From assembly GCA_009692185.1 (NCBI GenBank), contig SHZT01000005.1, positions 1-64,000 of the forward strand: 64,000 bases of DNA, read 5' to 3'. Made by a program: the position numbers and the translations under genes. The DNA comes from Gemmatimonadota bacterium (GTDB taxonomy: Bacteria; Gemmatimonadota; Gemmatimonadetes; Gemmatimonadales; GWC2-71-9). Shown piece after piece: positions 7,380-15,532 of this stretch; the stretch's first letter is position 1, and every line of letters begins with the position of its first letter. The notes under the pieces are model-generated. The model was not told the DNA's origin. It made no database searches and saw only the letters and a list, made by a program, of their open reading frames with translations.

Positions 7380-7988
7380 CTACCTGACTGGGTTCTTCAG
7401 AACCCCTACCCCACTCACTTCGATCTCCACCGTGTCGCCGGGCGCCAGCGGCCCGACGCCGTCCGGCGTGCCCGTCGCGATCAGGTCCCCCGGTTCCAGC
7501 GTCATGATCCTGGAGATGTAGGACACCAGGTACACGAGGCCAAAGACCATCTCCGAGGCCTTCGCATGCTGGCGTTCCTTCCCGTTCACCCGCGCCATGA
7601 CCTCGATATCGCCGTACTTCGCCGGCAACGGCACGACGCGCGGGCCCATGGGGCAGAACGTGTCAAAACCTTTCGCGCGGGTCCACTGGCCGTCCGCCTT
7701 CTGGAGATCGCGAGCCGTGACATCGTTGACGCAGGTGATGCCGGCGATCCCCGCGATGGCCTCGCTCTCGCTGACATTCCGCAGCCGCTTGCCGATCACG
7801 ATGCCGATCTCGGCCTCGTGTTCGACCTGGTTCGAGTCCGGCGGCAGGATGATGGTATCGCCATCCGCGATCACGGCGGATGGTGGCTTGAGAAACAACA
7901 GCGGCTTGTCCGGCACGTCGTTGCCGAGTTCCTTGGCGTGGGCAGCGTAGTTCCGGCCGACACAAACGATCTTTCCGGGACGATTCAC
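7380..7988 (-). CDS. Fumarylacetoacetate hydrolase-family protein
   Basis: 202 residues, the length of a single-domain FAH enzyme. KIVCVGRNYAAHAKELGN, the metal-binding EHEAEIGIVIGK, CVNDVTARDLQ, KGFDTFCPMGP and GDLIATGTPDGVG are the family landmarks. Members hydrolyse or decarboxylate 2-oxo acids with C-C cleavage (acylpyruvases, oxaloacetate decarboxylases). GTG 7988 overlaps the stop of the esterase gene (GTGA); a longer frame exists but would run into that gene. Confidence 0.9.
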   Translation of the reverse strand: MNRPGKIVCVGRNYAAHAKELGNDVPDKPLLFLKPPSAVIADGDTIILPPDSNQVEHEAEIGIVIGKRLRNVSESEAIAGIAGITCVNDVTARDLQKADGQWTRAKGFDTFCPMGPRVVPLPAKYGDIEVMARVNGKERQHAKASEMVFGLVYLVSYISRIMTLEPGDLIATGTPDGVGPLAPGDTVEIEVSGVGVLKNPVR

Positions 7989-8686
7989 TTCTTTCCCTCC
8001 TTTTCCCGTTCGTGGATTTCGGGCATCACCGACACGAGCACCTTCCACACATTGTCGGCGAGGATCCGGTGGCCTGCCGGCGTCGGATGAATGCCATCGA
8101 CCTGGTTGAGCTCGGGATGCCCCCCAACCCCCTCCAGCAGGAACGGGATCAGCGCCGCCTTGTTGTCGCGAGCGAGGTCCACGAACATCCGCCGGAATTC
8201 CTCTGTGTAGGGGCGGCCCAGGTTGGGCGGCGCCTGCATGCCGGCCACGACGATCTGCACCTGCGGATACTTTGCCCGCGTGCGACTGATGATTTCCTGG
8301 AGGTTTTCTTTCGCCGCCTTGAGTTCGAGCCCGCGCAGGGCATCGTTGGCCCCCAACTCAAGCACCAGGACGGCCACCGGCTGGCCCAGCAGCCATTCGA
8401 TGCGACGGAGCCCGGCCGCGGACGTCTCGCCGGACACGCCGGCGTTCACCACTTCGACGGCGAGGCCGAGGGAGTCAAAGCGGTTGTGGAGGAGGGCCGG
8501 GTAGGCCTCGTCGGGATCAACTCCGAGCCCCGCCGTAAGTGACGTACCAAAGAACAGGATCCTCGCATGTTCCGGGGCGGACGGGACGATCGAGACGGTC
8601 GAGTCCGCACGCACCTGACTCACCTCGCGTCTGCCACAAGCCGTGAGAACACACAAGAGAAGCGCCGTCAGTATCTTTGTCGTCAT
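7985..8686 (-). CDS. SGNH/GDSL lipoprotein esterase (TesA-like)
   Basis: 233 residues: lipoprotein signal with LTAC, then an SGNH hydrolase. Block I is FFGTSLTAGLG (GTS in place of the usual GDS but nucleophile Ser kept), the Gly block is VVNAGVSGETSA, Asn is in LGANDALRG, and the Asp/His pair is in DGIHPTPAGH. Members are arylesterases or lysophospholipases on the cell envelope. The start codon overlaps that of the divergent propeller gene in the sequence CATG (8684-8687). Confidence 0.88.
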   Translation of the reverse strand: MTTKILTALLLCVLTACGRREVSQVRADSTVSIVPSAPEHARILFFGTSLTAGLGVDPDEAYPALLHNRFDSLGLAVEVVNAGVSGETSAAGLRRIEWLLGQPVAVLVLELGANDALRGLELKAAKENLQEIISRTRAKYPQVQIVVAGMQAPPNLGRPYTEEFRRMFVDLARDNKAALIPFLLEGVGGHPELNQVDGIHPTPAGHRILADNVWKVLVSVMPEIHEREKEGKK

Positions 8687-8698
8687 GCTGACAAGCTA
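8672..8698. promoter_or_regulatory. Overlapping divergent starts with leaderless -10-like boxes
   Basis: The two start codons share CATG at 8684-8687. On the plus strand TATCTT (8672-8677) lies 7 bases before ATG 8685; on the minus strand TAGCTT (8698-8693) lies 6 bases before ATG 8686. Both fit TAnnnT. Neither gene has a Shine-Dalgarno sequence. This suggests leaderless transcripts with each promoter inside the other gene. No good -35 box is visible. Confidence 0.4.
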
Positions 8699-9581
8699 TC
8701 GCTCATTCCTCGCGCTCGGGGTCGTGGCGGCAACATCGGCCTGCGGGTTGTTCGACGGCGGCAGTGACACGCCGCGTCCCATCGTCTACACCGCCCTGCA
8801 CAACACCAGGGAAGACGTCCAGATCCATGTTTCCGACGACCTGGGCCACCATCCCAAGAAGATTACCGACACGCCCGGCGAAAAGGCCCAGCCCGCCTGG
8901 TCACCGGACGGGGCCAAGATCGCGTTCTCCTGGGAGACGGAGTCCCAGATTCTCATCTATACCATGAACGCGGACGGCTCCACCCCGGTGCAAATCACGC
9001 CCAAACTGACGTCCCCGAACGTCGCCCTCTACGATTCGCCGGCCTGGGCGCCGAGTGGCACGCAGTTGGCGTATGGCGTGGTGGACGGGGGCCCGATCCG
9101 GATCATCAATATCGACGGCTCCGGCCTCCGTCAGCTCACGCCGGCCAACATCTCGGCGGACGACCCGGCGTGGTCGCCGAACGGCCAGAAGATCGCGTTC
9201 TGGGGCGTGGTCACAGCTGCCACGACTCCCAGCGCGGACATCTACGTGATCAATGCGGACGGCACCGGGCTGGTCAACCTGACCAATTCGGTCGCCACGG
9301 AAACAGACCCCTCCTGGTCGCCCGACGGCACCAAGATCGCGTACGACGCGGACGGCGGGACCAGCGGGCTCAAGATCTTCGTGATGGATGCCAGTGGCGC
9401 GAATCCGCGCATGGTGGCCCAGCACGCTGCCGGGCAGACGTTCGCGCATCCCCGCTGGTCTCCGGACGGCGCTCATCTCGTGTTCGGTTCCGCGGACGGG
9501 ATCTGGACAGTGAACCTCGACGGCACCAACCTCCGGCTCATCATCACCGATCGCCTGGCCACGGACCCGGACTGGCACTAG
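8685..9581 (+). CDS. TolB-like beta-propeller lipoprotein
   Basis: 298 residues. Lipobox ATSAC after a short signal peptide, then five or six PD40/TolB blades with the repeat core PAWSPDGAKIAF, DPAWSPNGQKIAF, DPSWSPDGTKIAY, HPRWSPDGAHLVF. TolB-like propellers act in the periplasm, often as binding platforms. Start taken at 8685 because the signal peptide begins there; an ATG at 8643 would add a basic extension. Followed 3 bases later by the ABC ATPase gene. Confidence 0.82.
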   Translation: MLTSYRSFLALGVVAATSACGLFDGGSDTPRPIVYTALHNTREDVQIHVSDDLGHHPKKITDTPGEKAQPAWSPDGAKIAFSWETESQILIYTMNADGSTPVQITPKLTSPNVALYDSPAWAPSGTQLAYGVVDGGPIRIINIDGSGLRQLTPANISADDPAWSPNGQKIAFWGVVTAATTPSADIYVINADGTGLVNLTNSVATETDPSWSPDGTKIAYDADGGTSGLKIFVMDASGANPRMVAQHAAGQTFAHPRWSPDGAHLVFGSADGIWTVNLDGTNLRLIITDRLATDPDWH

Positions 9582-9584
9582 CGG

Positions 9585-10268
9585 ATGCTGATTGTCGCGG
9601 AGAATCTCGAACAGACCTACCTGAGCGCGGGCAAGCCGCTCACTGTTCTTCGAGACGTCAATCTCTCCATCGCGCCGCAGGAGTTCGTCGCCATTGTCGG
9701 TCCGTCGGGGAGCGGCAAGACCACGCTGCTCGGCCTCCTCGCGGGGCTCGACGTGCCGTCCCGCGGATCCGTGCGGATTGATGGGCTGAGCCTGGGCGAC
9801 CTCACCGAGGACCAGCGGGCGCGGCTCCGCGCCGAGAAGGTCGGGTTCGTCTTCCAGACATTCCAGCTGATCCCGACGCTCACGGCGCTCGAGAACGTCC
9901 TCGTTCCCATCGAGCTCCGTGGCAATGGCGCAGGGCGCACGGCGCACGGGAAGGCCACCGAGATGCTCGAGCGGGTCGGCCTGGGCGACCGGGTGCATCA
10001 CTACCCGGCCCAGCTGTCGGGCGGCGAACAGCAGCGGGTGGGGCTGGCGCGGGCGTTTACCAGCGAGCCCAAGATTCTCCTCGCGGACGAGCCCACCGGA
10101 AGTCTCGACACGGAGACGGGGAAAACGGTGATCGCGTTGCTCGAGCAGCTGAATCGCGACGCGCAGACCACCCTCGTCCTGGTGACGCACGACGGGGCCC
10201 TCGCTTCCCGCGCCCGCCGAGTCATCCGGCTCGAGGGCGGGAAGATCGTGTCCGACTCGACGACCTAG
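9585..10268 (+). CDS. ABC transporter ATP-binding protein, LolD/MacB type
   Basis: 227 residues with Walker A GPSGSGKT, Q-loop FVFQTFQLIPTLTALENV, signature LSGGEQQR, Walker B ILLADEPTG and H-loop VTHD. This is the LolD/YbbA-like class that pairs with FtsX-type permeases to move lipoproteins or other substrates out of the inner membrane, or to drive mechanotransmission. The permease gene follows immediately and shares one base. Confidence 0.92.
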   Translation: MLIVAENLEQTYLSAGKPLTVLRDVNLSIAPQEFVAIVGPSGSGKTTLLGLLAGLDVPSRGSVRIDGLSLGDLTEDQRARLRAEKVGFVFQTFQLIPTLTALENVLVPIELRGNGAGRTAHGKATEMLERVGLGDRVHHYPAQLSGGEQQRVGLARAFTSEPKILLADEPTGSLDTETGKTVIALLEQLNRDAQTTLVLVTHDGALASRARRVIRLEGGKIVSDSTT

Positions 10269-12898
10269 TGGCGCCTTTTTCGCTGGTCATGGCCTGGCGC
10301 GAAAGCTGGCGCAGCCGGCGGCGACTGGCGCTCTACATGAGCGCCGTGAGCCTGGGCGTGGCGGCGCTGGTCGCCATCAACTCATTCAGCGCCAACGTGG
10401 CCGCGTCGGTGAAGGGCCAGGCCAAGGGCCTGCTCGGCGCAGACGTCGAGATCAGGAGCCGCGGCAAATGGACCAAGCCGATGGCCGCCCTGCTCGATTC
10501 CCTTTCGGGCTCCGGCGTCCCGATTTCGCGCGTGACCAGCTTCGCGTCGATGGTCCTGTCCCCCCGCACCGGGCTCACCCGGCTCGTCGAGGTGCGGGCG
10601 GTGACCGGCGGGTTCCCGTTCTATGGCAGCATCGACACCGACCCACCCCTTTTGTGGGGCGGCCTCCAGGCGCGGCGGGGAATCCTGGTGGACCCCGCAG
10701 TCCTGATCCAGCTCAACGCGCTGGTCGGCGACACGCTGACCATCGGAGACGCGCGCTTCCCGGTGTCGGGCGTCATCACCAGCGCGCCGGGCGACATCGG
10801 GATCCGGACAGCCGTGGGGCCGCGGGTGTTCATGCCGGGCCAGTACCTGGACGAAACCAACCTGCTCCGTTTCGGGAGCCGCGCGCAGTACCGCGCGTAT
10901 CTCCGGATGCCGGATGACAAGAGCACCCAGCGGTTCCTGAACCGGCACAACCGCCTGTTCCGCGCGAACAACGCGAGTTACGGCACGGCGGACGACCAGG
11001 AGGAACAGGTCTCCAGAATACTGGACCAGCTCGCGCGCTACCTCGGGCTCGTGGGCCTGATCGCGCTCCTCCTGGGCGGGATCGGCGTGGCCAGCGCGGT
11101 GCACGTGTTCGTAAAGGAGAAGCTCGACACCGCCGCACTCCTGCGCTGCCTCGGCGCCAAACAGCGAACAGTCATTTCGATTTACCTGATCCAGGCCATG
11201 GCGCTGGGACTGCTCGGCGCGGTGGCCGGCGTGGTGCTTGGCGTTATCGTGCAGGCCACGCTTCCCCGCGTCGTACGGGACTTCCTCCCGCTGGACGTCG
11301 CGATCTCGATCGACTGGACCTCGGTGTTTGCCGGGCTGGCCATTGGCGCGGGAACGGCGGCGATCTTCGCGCTGCTGCCGCTCCTCGCACTCCGCGATGT
11401 CACGCCGCTCCGCGCGATCCGCCACGAGTTCGAGACCCAGCGCCGCCGGTTCGACCCCTGGCGGGCCGGCGCCTGGGCAGTGCTCGGCGGCGCCGTGGTG
11501 CTCCTCTCGGTGTGGCAGGCCCCTCAGCGCTTCATCGGGTACTGGTTTGCCGCCGCCGTCGCGGGGACGACGTTCATCCTGTGGCTCACCGCCATCGGCC
11601 TCATGCGCGGCACCCGCCGGTTTTTCCCGGCGCGGGCGAGCTACGTCGTTCGCCAGGGCATCGCCAACCTGTTCCGGCCGCAGAACCAGACCGTCGCGGT
11701 CGTCCTGGCCATCGGCTTCGGCGTGTTCCTCATCGCCACCATCTACGTCGTCCAGAAGAACCTCGTCTCGCAGTTCTCGTTCGACACCCGGAGCGACCGG
11801 CCCAACCTCGCCTTGTTCGATATCCAGACCGACCAGAAGGACAGCGTCTTCCGCATGCTCGCCGCCCGCGGTATCGCCGGCGCCAACCTGGTGCCGATCG
11901 TGCCCGGCCGCATTTCGCGGATCAACGGGGTCCGGATCGACTCCCTGAAACGGGACTCGACCGGGAGGCTCCCCGCGAGGTGGGCAACGCGGCGCGAGTA
12001 CCGGAACAGCTACCGGGATGCCTTGGTGGGTGGAGAGGAACTGGTGGCGGGTAAATGGTGGGGCGGAACGGGCGGGCGGGACGGGCAAGGCGGGCTGCGG
12101 GATACATCGCCCGTCCAGCCCGCCCCGCCCGTCCAGCCCGCCCCGCCCGCCCCGCCCGCCCCGCCCGCCCCGCCCCTTCCGGCAATCTCAATGGAGCAGG
12201 ATCTGGCAACGGAACTCGGCGTTGGCCTGGGAGACCAGATGACGTGGGACGTGCAGGGCGTGATGATCGAGACCCGGATTACCAGCATCCGCAAAGTGAT
12301 CTGGGCGCAATTCCAGCCCAACTTCTTCGTCGTATTCGAGCCCGGCGTGCTCGAGAAGGCGCCGCAGACACTGGTGACCCTCACGCGGGTCCCGGATGCC
12401 ACCAGGCGGGCCGAGCTCCAGCGCGATCTCGTCATGGCGTACCCCAACATCTCGGCGCTCGACCTCACGCTGGTCCAGCAGGCGCTCGACGGGATTATCT
12501 CCAAGGTGACGCTCGCGATCCGGTTCATGGCCCTCTTCAGCATCGCGAGCGGACTGATCATCCTGGTCGGCGCGCTGGCCACGAGCCGGTTCCAGCGGGT
12601 CCGCGAGGCGGTTCTGCTCAAGACACTCGGCGCGGGCGCCCGGCAGATCCGGCAGATCCTCCTGACCGAGTATTTCGCCTGGGGCTCCCTCGCCGCCCTG
12701 ACCGGCGTCCTGCTGGCGGGCGTCGCCGGGTGGGCGCTGACCCGGTTTCTCTTCGAGGTTCCCTTCGCCCTGCCCACGGCCCAGCTCGCCGGGGTGTGGC
12801 TGGGCGTGTGCGCCCTGACCACCACCCTGGGATTCCTGAACTCGGGCGAGGTTCTCCGGAAGACACCGCTCGCCGTGTTGCGGGAGATGAGCGAGTAG
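10268..12898 (+). CDS. FtsX-like ABC permease (YbbP type) with a proline-rich insertion
   Basis: 876 residues with two FtsX core regions, each with a MacB-like periplasmic domain: first membrane block near residues 260-370, further segments near 400-500, and the last block at about 740-870. With the ATPase it resembles YbbA/YbbP. GTG 10268 overlaps the ATPase stop by one base. Between about residues 595 and 640 lies a G/P-rich low-complexity stretch (repeated APP) encoded by an inverted GC repeat that looks inserted into an otherwise conserved domain. Confidence 0.88.
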   Translation: MAPFSLVMAWRESWRSRRRLALYMSAVSLGVAALVAINSFSANVAASVKGQAKGLLGADVEIRSRGKWTKPMAALLDSLSGSGVPISRVTSFASMVLSPRTGLTRLVEVRAVTGGFPFYGSIDTDPPLLWGGLQARRGILVDPAVLIQLNALVGDTLTIGDARFPVSGVITSAPGDIGIRTAVGPRVFMPGQYLDETNLLRFGSRAQYRAYLRMPDDKSTQRFLNRHNRLFRANNASYGTADDQEEQVSRILDQLARYLGLVGLIALLLGGIGVASAVHVFVKEKLDTAALLRCLGAKQRTVISIYLIQAMALGLLGAVAGVVLGVIVQATLPRVVRDFLPLDVAISIDWTSVFAGLAIGAGTAAIFALLPLLALRDVTPLRAIRHEFETQRRRFDPWRAGAWAVLGGAVVLLSVWQAPQRFIGYWFAAAVAGTTFILWLTAIGLMRGTRRFFPARASYVVRQGIANLFRPQNQTVAVVLAIGFGVFLIATIYVVQKNLVSQFSFDTRSDRPNLALFDIQTDQKDSVFRMLAARGIAGANLVPIVPGRISRINGVRIDSLKRDSTGRLPARWATRREYRNSYRDALVGGEELVAGKWWGGTGGRDGQGGLRDTSPVQPAPPVQPAPPAPPAPPAPPLPAISMEQDLATELGVGLGDQMTWDVQGVMIETRITSIRKVIWAQFQPNFFVVFEPGVLEKAPQTLVTLTRVPDATRRAELQRDLVMAYPNISALDLTLVQQALDGIISKVTLAIRFMALFSIASGLIILVGALATSRFQRVREAVLLKTLGAGARQIRQILLTEYFAWGSLAALTGVLLAGVAGWALTRFLFEVPFALPTAQLAGVWLGVCALTTTLGFLNSGEVLRKTPLAVLREMSE
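12079..12177. repeat. GC-only inverted/tandem repeat inside permease gene
   Basis: A G-rich arm (GGACGGGCAAGGCGGGCTG, 12079-12097) and a C-rich arm (CAGCCCGCCCCGCCCGTCC, 12116-12134) match as reverse complements at 17 of 19 positions. The C-rich side continues as 9-base repeats of CCCGCCCCG to about 12177. The repeat unit keeps the reading frame and codes for repeated Ala-Pro-Pro. Confidence 0.8.
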
Positions 12899-12899
12899 C

Positions 12900-13427
12900 A
12901 TGGCCTCGAAACCGCTCGTGGTGTTCATGCGGGGCGTGAACGTGGGCAAGAACAAGCGGTTCAAGCCCGCCGAGCTGACCCGGGATCTCGCCCGTTTCGA
13001 CGTGGTGAACATCGGCGCGGCTGGCACGTTCGTCATCAGGGCGGCACCCAGCGAAGCTGCCATTCGCGCGGCCATCACCAAGTGGATGCCGTTCGATGTC
13101 GAGATGATGATCGCGCCCGGCCCCGACGTTACGGCGCTCGAATTCCCCGAGCACCGTGAGAAGGGAGACCTGCGGCCGTTCGTGAGCGTGCTCGCCGGGC
13201 GCCCGCCCAAGTCTCCGGCCATGCCGCTGGCCGTCCCAGGGGGTGCATGGCAGGTCAAGTTTCTCGCGGTCACCGGCCAGTTCGCCCTGTCCCTCTGGCG
13301 CAGAGCGGAGGCCGGTGCCGTCTATTATCCCAACGGTGTTTTCGAGAAGCATTTCGGGGTGAGCGCCACGACGAGGGACTGGAAGACGATCGAGAAGATT
13401 CAGGCGCTGCTGGATCGGCCGGAGTGA
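12900..13427 (+). CDS. DUF1697 family protein
   Basis: 175 residues matching DUF1697 from end to end: VVFMRGVNVGKNKRF at the N-terminus, VVNIGAAGTFVIRA, the middle FVSVLAG region, and the terminal GVFEKHFGVSATTRDWKTIEKI (family form: KxFGxxxTTRNWxT). Biochemical function is unknown for the family. It starts one base after the permease stop. Confidence 0.9.
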   Translation: MASKPLVVFMRGVNVGKNKRFKPAELTRDLARFDVVNIGAAGTFVIRAAPSEAAIRAAITKWMPFDVEMMIAPGPDVTALEFPEHREKGDLRPFVSVLAGRPPKSPAMPLAVPGGAWQVKFLAVTGQFALSLWRRAEAGAVYYPNGVFEKHFGVSATTRDWKTIEKIQALLDRPE

Positions 13428-13428
13428 C

Positions 13429-13554
13429 ATGTTCATCCTGATCGGCGCCCTCACATCCTTCAACCTCCTCATCGTGTTGTATGAGGAACCCCCGCTGCGG
13501 AGCCTGTTCGACCAGGAATACGAGGACTACCGCCGCACTGTGCGGCGGTGGTGA
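13429..13554 (+). pseudogene. C-terminal remnant of an isoprenylcysteine methyltransferase-like protein
   Basis: Only 41 codons: a short hydrophobic stretch followed by VLYEEPPLRSLFDQEYEDYR, the hallmark C-terminal end (YEEPxLxxxFGxEYxxYxxxVxRW) of the ICMT/PEMT-like membrane methyltransferases. The rest of the enzyme, including the SAM-binding core, is absent; the DUF1697 gene occupies the space. It could be translated from ATG 13429 but cannot be a working enzyme. Probably left by a deletion. Confidence 0.65.
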
Positions 13555-13562
13555 CCACGCTA

Positions 13563-13579
13563 GATACCGACCCGGTATC
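13563..13579. repeat. GATACCG-ACC-CGGTATC palindrome before small membrane gene
   Basis: A perfect 7-base inverted repeat with a 3-base centre ends 2 bases before the GTG at 13582. It could be an operator for the following gene or a terminator for the one before; it has no T tract. Confidence 0.45.
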
Positions 13580-13581
13580 GC

Positions 13582-13800
13582 GTGGCAATCGTCTGTCTCG
13601 GCCTCTTTGTCGTGGCCAGTGCGGCGTTCAGCCTCTTCTCCCTCACTCGGCTTGACCCCGCCACCGGCCAGCCCGCCCGAGCGGTCCTCGGCGCGATCGT
13701 CGCCGCCTTCGTCGGGGTCAGCCTGATAGTCGGGGGCTACCGGGGCCGAGCGCCAGTCTGGTTGAGCAATCTCTTTATCGGAGGCCCCGACCCGGATTAG
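13582..13800 (+). CDS. 72-aa two-helix membrane protein
   Basis: Two hydrophobic segments (about residues 1-20 and 33-51) joined by a short loop LTRLDPATGQPAR, ending in a polar tail. No family recognised. Start GTG 13582 directly after the palindrome; no clear ribosome site. Confidence 0.5.
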   Translation: MAIVCLGLFVVASAAFSLFSLTRLDPATGQPARAVLGAIVAAFVGVSLIVGGYRGRAPVWLSNLFIGGPDPD

Positions 13801-13832
13801 ATTCCCGCCACCACCTTCAACTGAGGGGACGC

Positions 13833-14018
13833 ATGTCCAAGAGCGAAGAGCAGAAGCTGGCCGCCCTGATCAAGAAGAACATGGCCAAGGCGGCCGCCAA
13901 GCCGAAAGCCGACACCCTGCGCAAACAGTTCGATACCACACTCCGCCCGGACCCCAACACGGACGATGACCTGGAACGCCGGGACTTCTTCTCGGAAATG
14001 AAGAAGCGGGAGTTCTAG
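13833..14018 (+). CDS. 61-aa charged small protein
   Basis: A soluble lysine-rich N-terminal half (SEEQKLAALIKKNMAKAAAK) and an acidic linker (PDPNTDDDLE). GAGGGG about 6 bases before the ATG supports translation. No homologous family recognised. Confidence 0.6.
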   Translation: MSKSEEQKLAALIKKNMAKAAAKPKADTLRKQFDTTLRPDPNTDDDLERRDFFSEMKKREF

Positions 14019-14098
14019 CGCTCCGGACACCCGCCTTGCGCCTCCGGGCCTCGCCCTTCCACGTTAGGCGAGATCTTTCCCTTTCCGGAGGTTTCAGC

Positions 14099-14848
14099 AT
14101 GCGACTCTCTCTGGTTTGCTTTTCGCTCGCGCTCTTCGCGGCGCCTCTCCCCGCCCAGGCGCCCGGCAAGTTCCCGCCCGATTCGCTGATCAACGTCAAG
14201 GTGATCCCGAAGGGCACGCCGGTCGTCCAGGTCGTCGGCATGATGCGGAACTTCACCGGCGGACTGGGTGTGCGGTGCCAGTTCTGTCACGTGGGCGAAG
14301 AGGGCATGCCACTCGGCCAGTTCGATTTCGCGAAGGACGAAAAGAAGACCAAGCTGGTCGCCCGGCAGATGATGCGGATGGTGGAGGAGATCAACAAGCG
14401 GCTGGACACGATCCCCGGCCGGGCGGCGCAGGGCCTCCAGGTATCCTGCTCCACGTGCCATCGAGGGGTCAACAAGCCGACACCGCTGTTCCAGGTCGTC
14501 GCCGAGGCGACGGTCGCAGCAGGCGCCGATTCTGCGATCCGCGCGTACAAGGCGCTCCGCGAACGGTTTTACGGCCGCGATGCGTACGATTTTGGCGAGG
14601 GGTCGCTCAACGCCGCGGCGTTCCGCGTGGCGCGGGCGAACAAGGTGGATGACGCGCTCGCCCTGCTCAAGCTCAATGAGGAACAGTTTCCCAACTCATC
14701 GGGCATGTACGTCTTTCGGGGGAACATCGTCCTCCTGCGGGGCGACACGACGAGTGCCGCGACTGCGTACCGCGAAGCGATCCGGCGAGACTCGACCAAC
14801 AACGAAGCGCGGGGGCGTCTGCGGGATATCGGCCGGGCGCAGGAATAG
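14099..14848 (+). CDS. Exported diheme c-type cytochrome with TPR-like tail
   Basis: 249 residues. Signal peptide to about residue 20, then two heme c sites CQFCH (60-64) and CSTCH (117-121) in the layout of the reaction-centre-cytochrome-like family (MMRNFTGGLGVRC ... KLVARQMMRMVEEIN ... STCHRG). The C-terminal part (about 150-249) has helical repeats of TPR type. Likely periplasmic electron carrier; the family occurs in many non-phototrophs. GGAGG at 14087-14091 gives 7-base spacing to ATG 14099. Confidence 0.85.
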   Translation: MRLSLVCFSLALFAAPLPAQAPGKFPPDSLINVKVIPKGTPVVQVVGMMRNFTGGLGVRCQFCHVGEEGMPLGQFDFAKDEKKTKLVARQMMRMVEEINKRLDTIPGRAAQGLQVSCSTCHRGVNKPTPLFQVVAEATVAAGADSAIRAYKALRERFYGRDAYDFGEGSLNAAAFRVARANKVDDALALLKLNEEQFPNSSGMYVFRGNIVLLRGDTTSAATAYREAIRRDSTNNEARGRLRDIGRAQE

Positions 14849-14871
14849 GGCAACTGAAGGGGACTCCGCTC

Positions 14872-15201
14872 ATGCACATCACGTCCGTTCCATTCATGAC
14901 CACGGATTGGTCATCGGTCCCCGAGGTGTCCCATTCCGGCGAGACCGGTACCGCGTACTGGCGCACCATAGAGATCGGGAACATCCGCGTCCGGATCGTG
15001 CGATACTCGCCCGGCTACCACGCGGATCATTGGTGCAAGCGCGGCCACGTGGTGTTCTGTCTCGAGGGTGAGCTGGAAACTGAGCTGGAGGACGGCAGCG
15101 TGCACCGGCTGACGCCCGGCATGAGCTACCAGGTGGCCAACGACGCGGCGCCGCACCGGTCCCGGACAACCCCGGGGGCCATGTTGTTCATCGTGGACTA
15201 G
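14872..15201 (+). CDS. Cupin protein of the DHCW-motif family
   Basis: 109 residues, one cupin barrel. The DHWCKRGHVVFCLEGE segment and the closing MSYQVANDAAPHRS strand are typical of the small family named for the DHCW motif. Likely metal binding through His residues; substrate unknown. Lies 1 base before the YjbR-like gene start. Confidence 0.82.
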   Translation: MHITSVPFMTTDWSSVPEVSHSGETGTAYWRTIEIGNIRVRIVRYSPGYHADHWCKRGHVVFCLEGELETELEDGSVHRLTPGMSYQVANDAAPHRSRTTPGAMLFIVD

Positions 15202-15202
15202 G

Positions 15203-15532
15203 ATGACGAGCGAGGAGTTTCGGAAACTCGCCCTGAGCCTGCCTGCGGCATCCGAAGGGGCGCACATGGGGCATCCCGACTTTCGGGTGGCCGGGAAGAT
15301 CTTCGCCACGCTGGCATACCCCAAGCGCGGGTGGGGCACGATCATGCTTACGCGAGACGAGCAGGAGCATTTCGTCCGTGCCCAACCCGCCGCGTTTTTG
15401 CCCGTCAAGGGCGGCTGGGGTGAAAAAGGCGCGACGAATGTTCAGTTGCGCACGGCGACAAAGGGAATCGTTTGTGAAGCGCTGACGTTTGCATGGCAGA
15501 AACGCGCGCCCAGGCGCCTGACCAGGAAATGA
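15203..15532 (+). CDS. MmcQ/YjbR family protein
   Basis: 109 residues with the family pattern: FRKLALSLPAASEGAHMGHPDFRVAGKIFATL, then a LTRDEQEHFVRAQPAAF helix and GGWGEKGATNVQL. YjbR-like proteins have a MotA-type DNA-binding-like fold but no firm function. The stop overlaps the next start (ATGA). Confidence 0.85.
   Translation: MTSEEFRKLALSLPAASEGAHMGHPDFRVAGKIFATLAYPKRGWGTIMLTRDEQEHFVRAQPAAFLPVKGGWGEKGATNVQLRTATKGIVCEALTFAWQKRAPRRLTRK

Noticed and set aside
10382-12088. Minus-strand 568-aa open frame opposite the permease
   Set aside because: Low-complexity, Arg/Asp/His-rich shadow without recognised domains.
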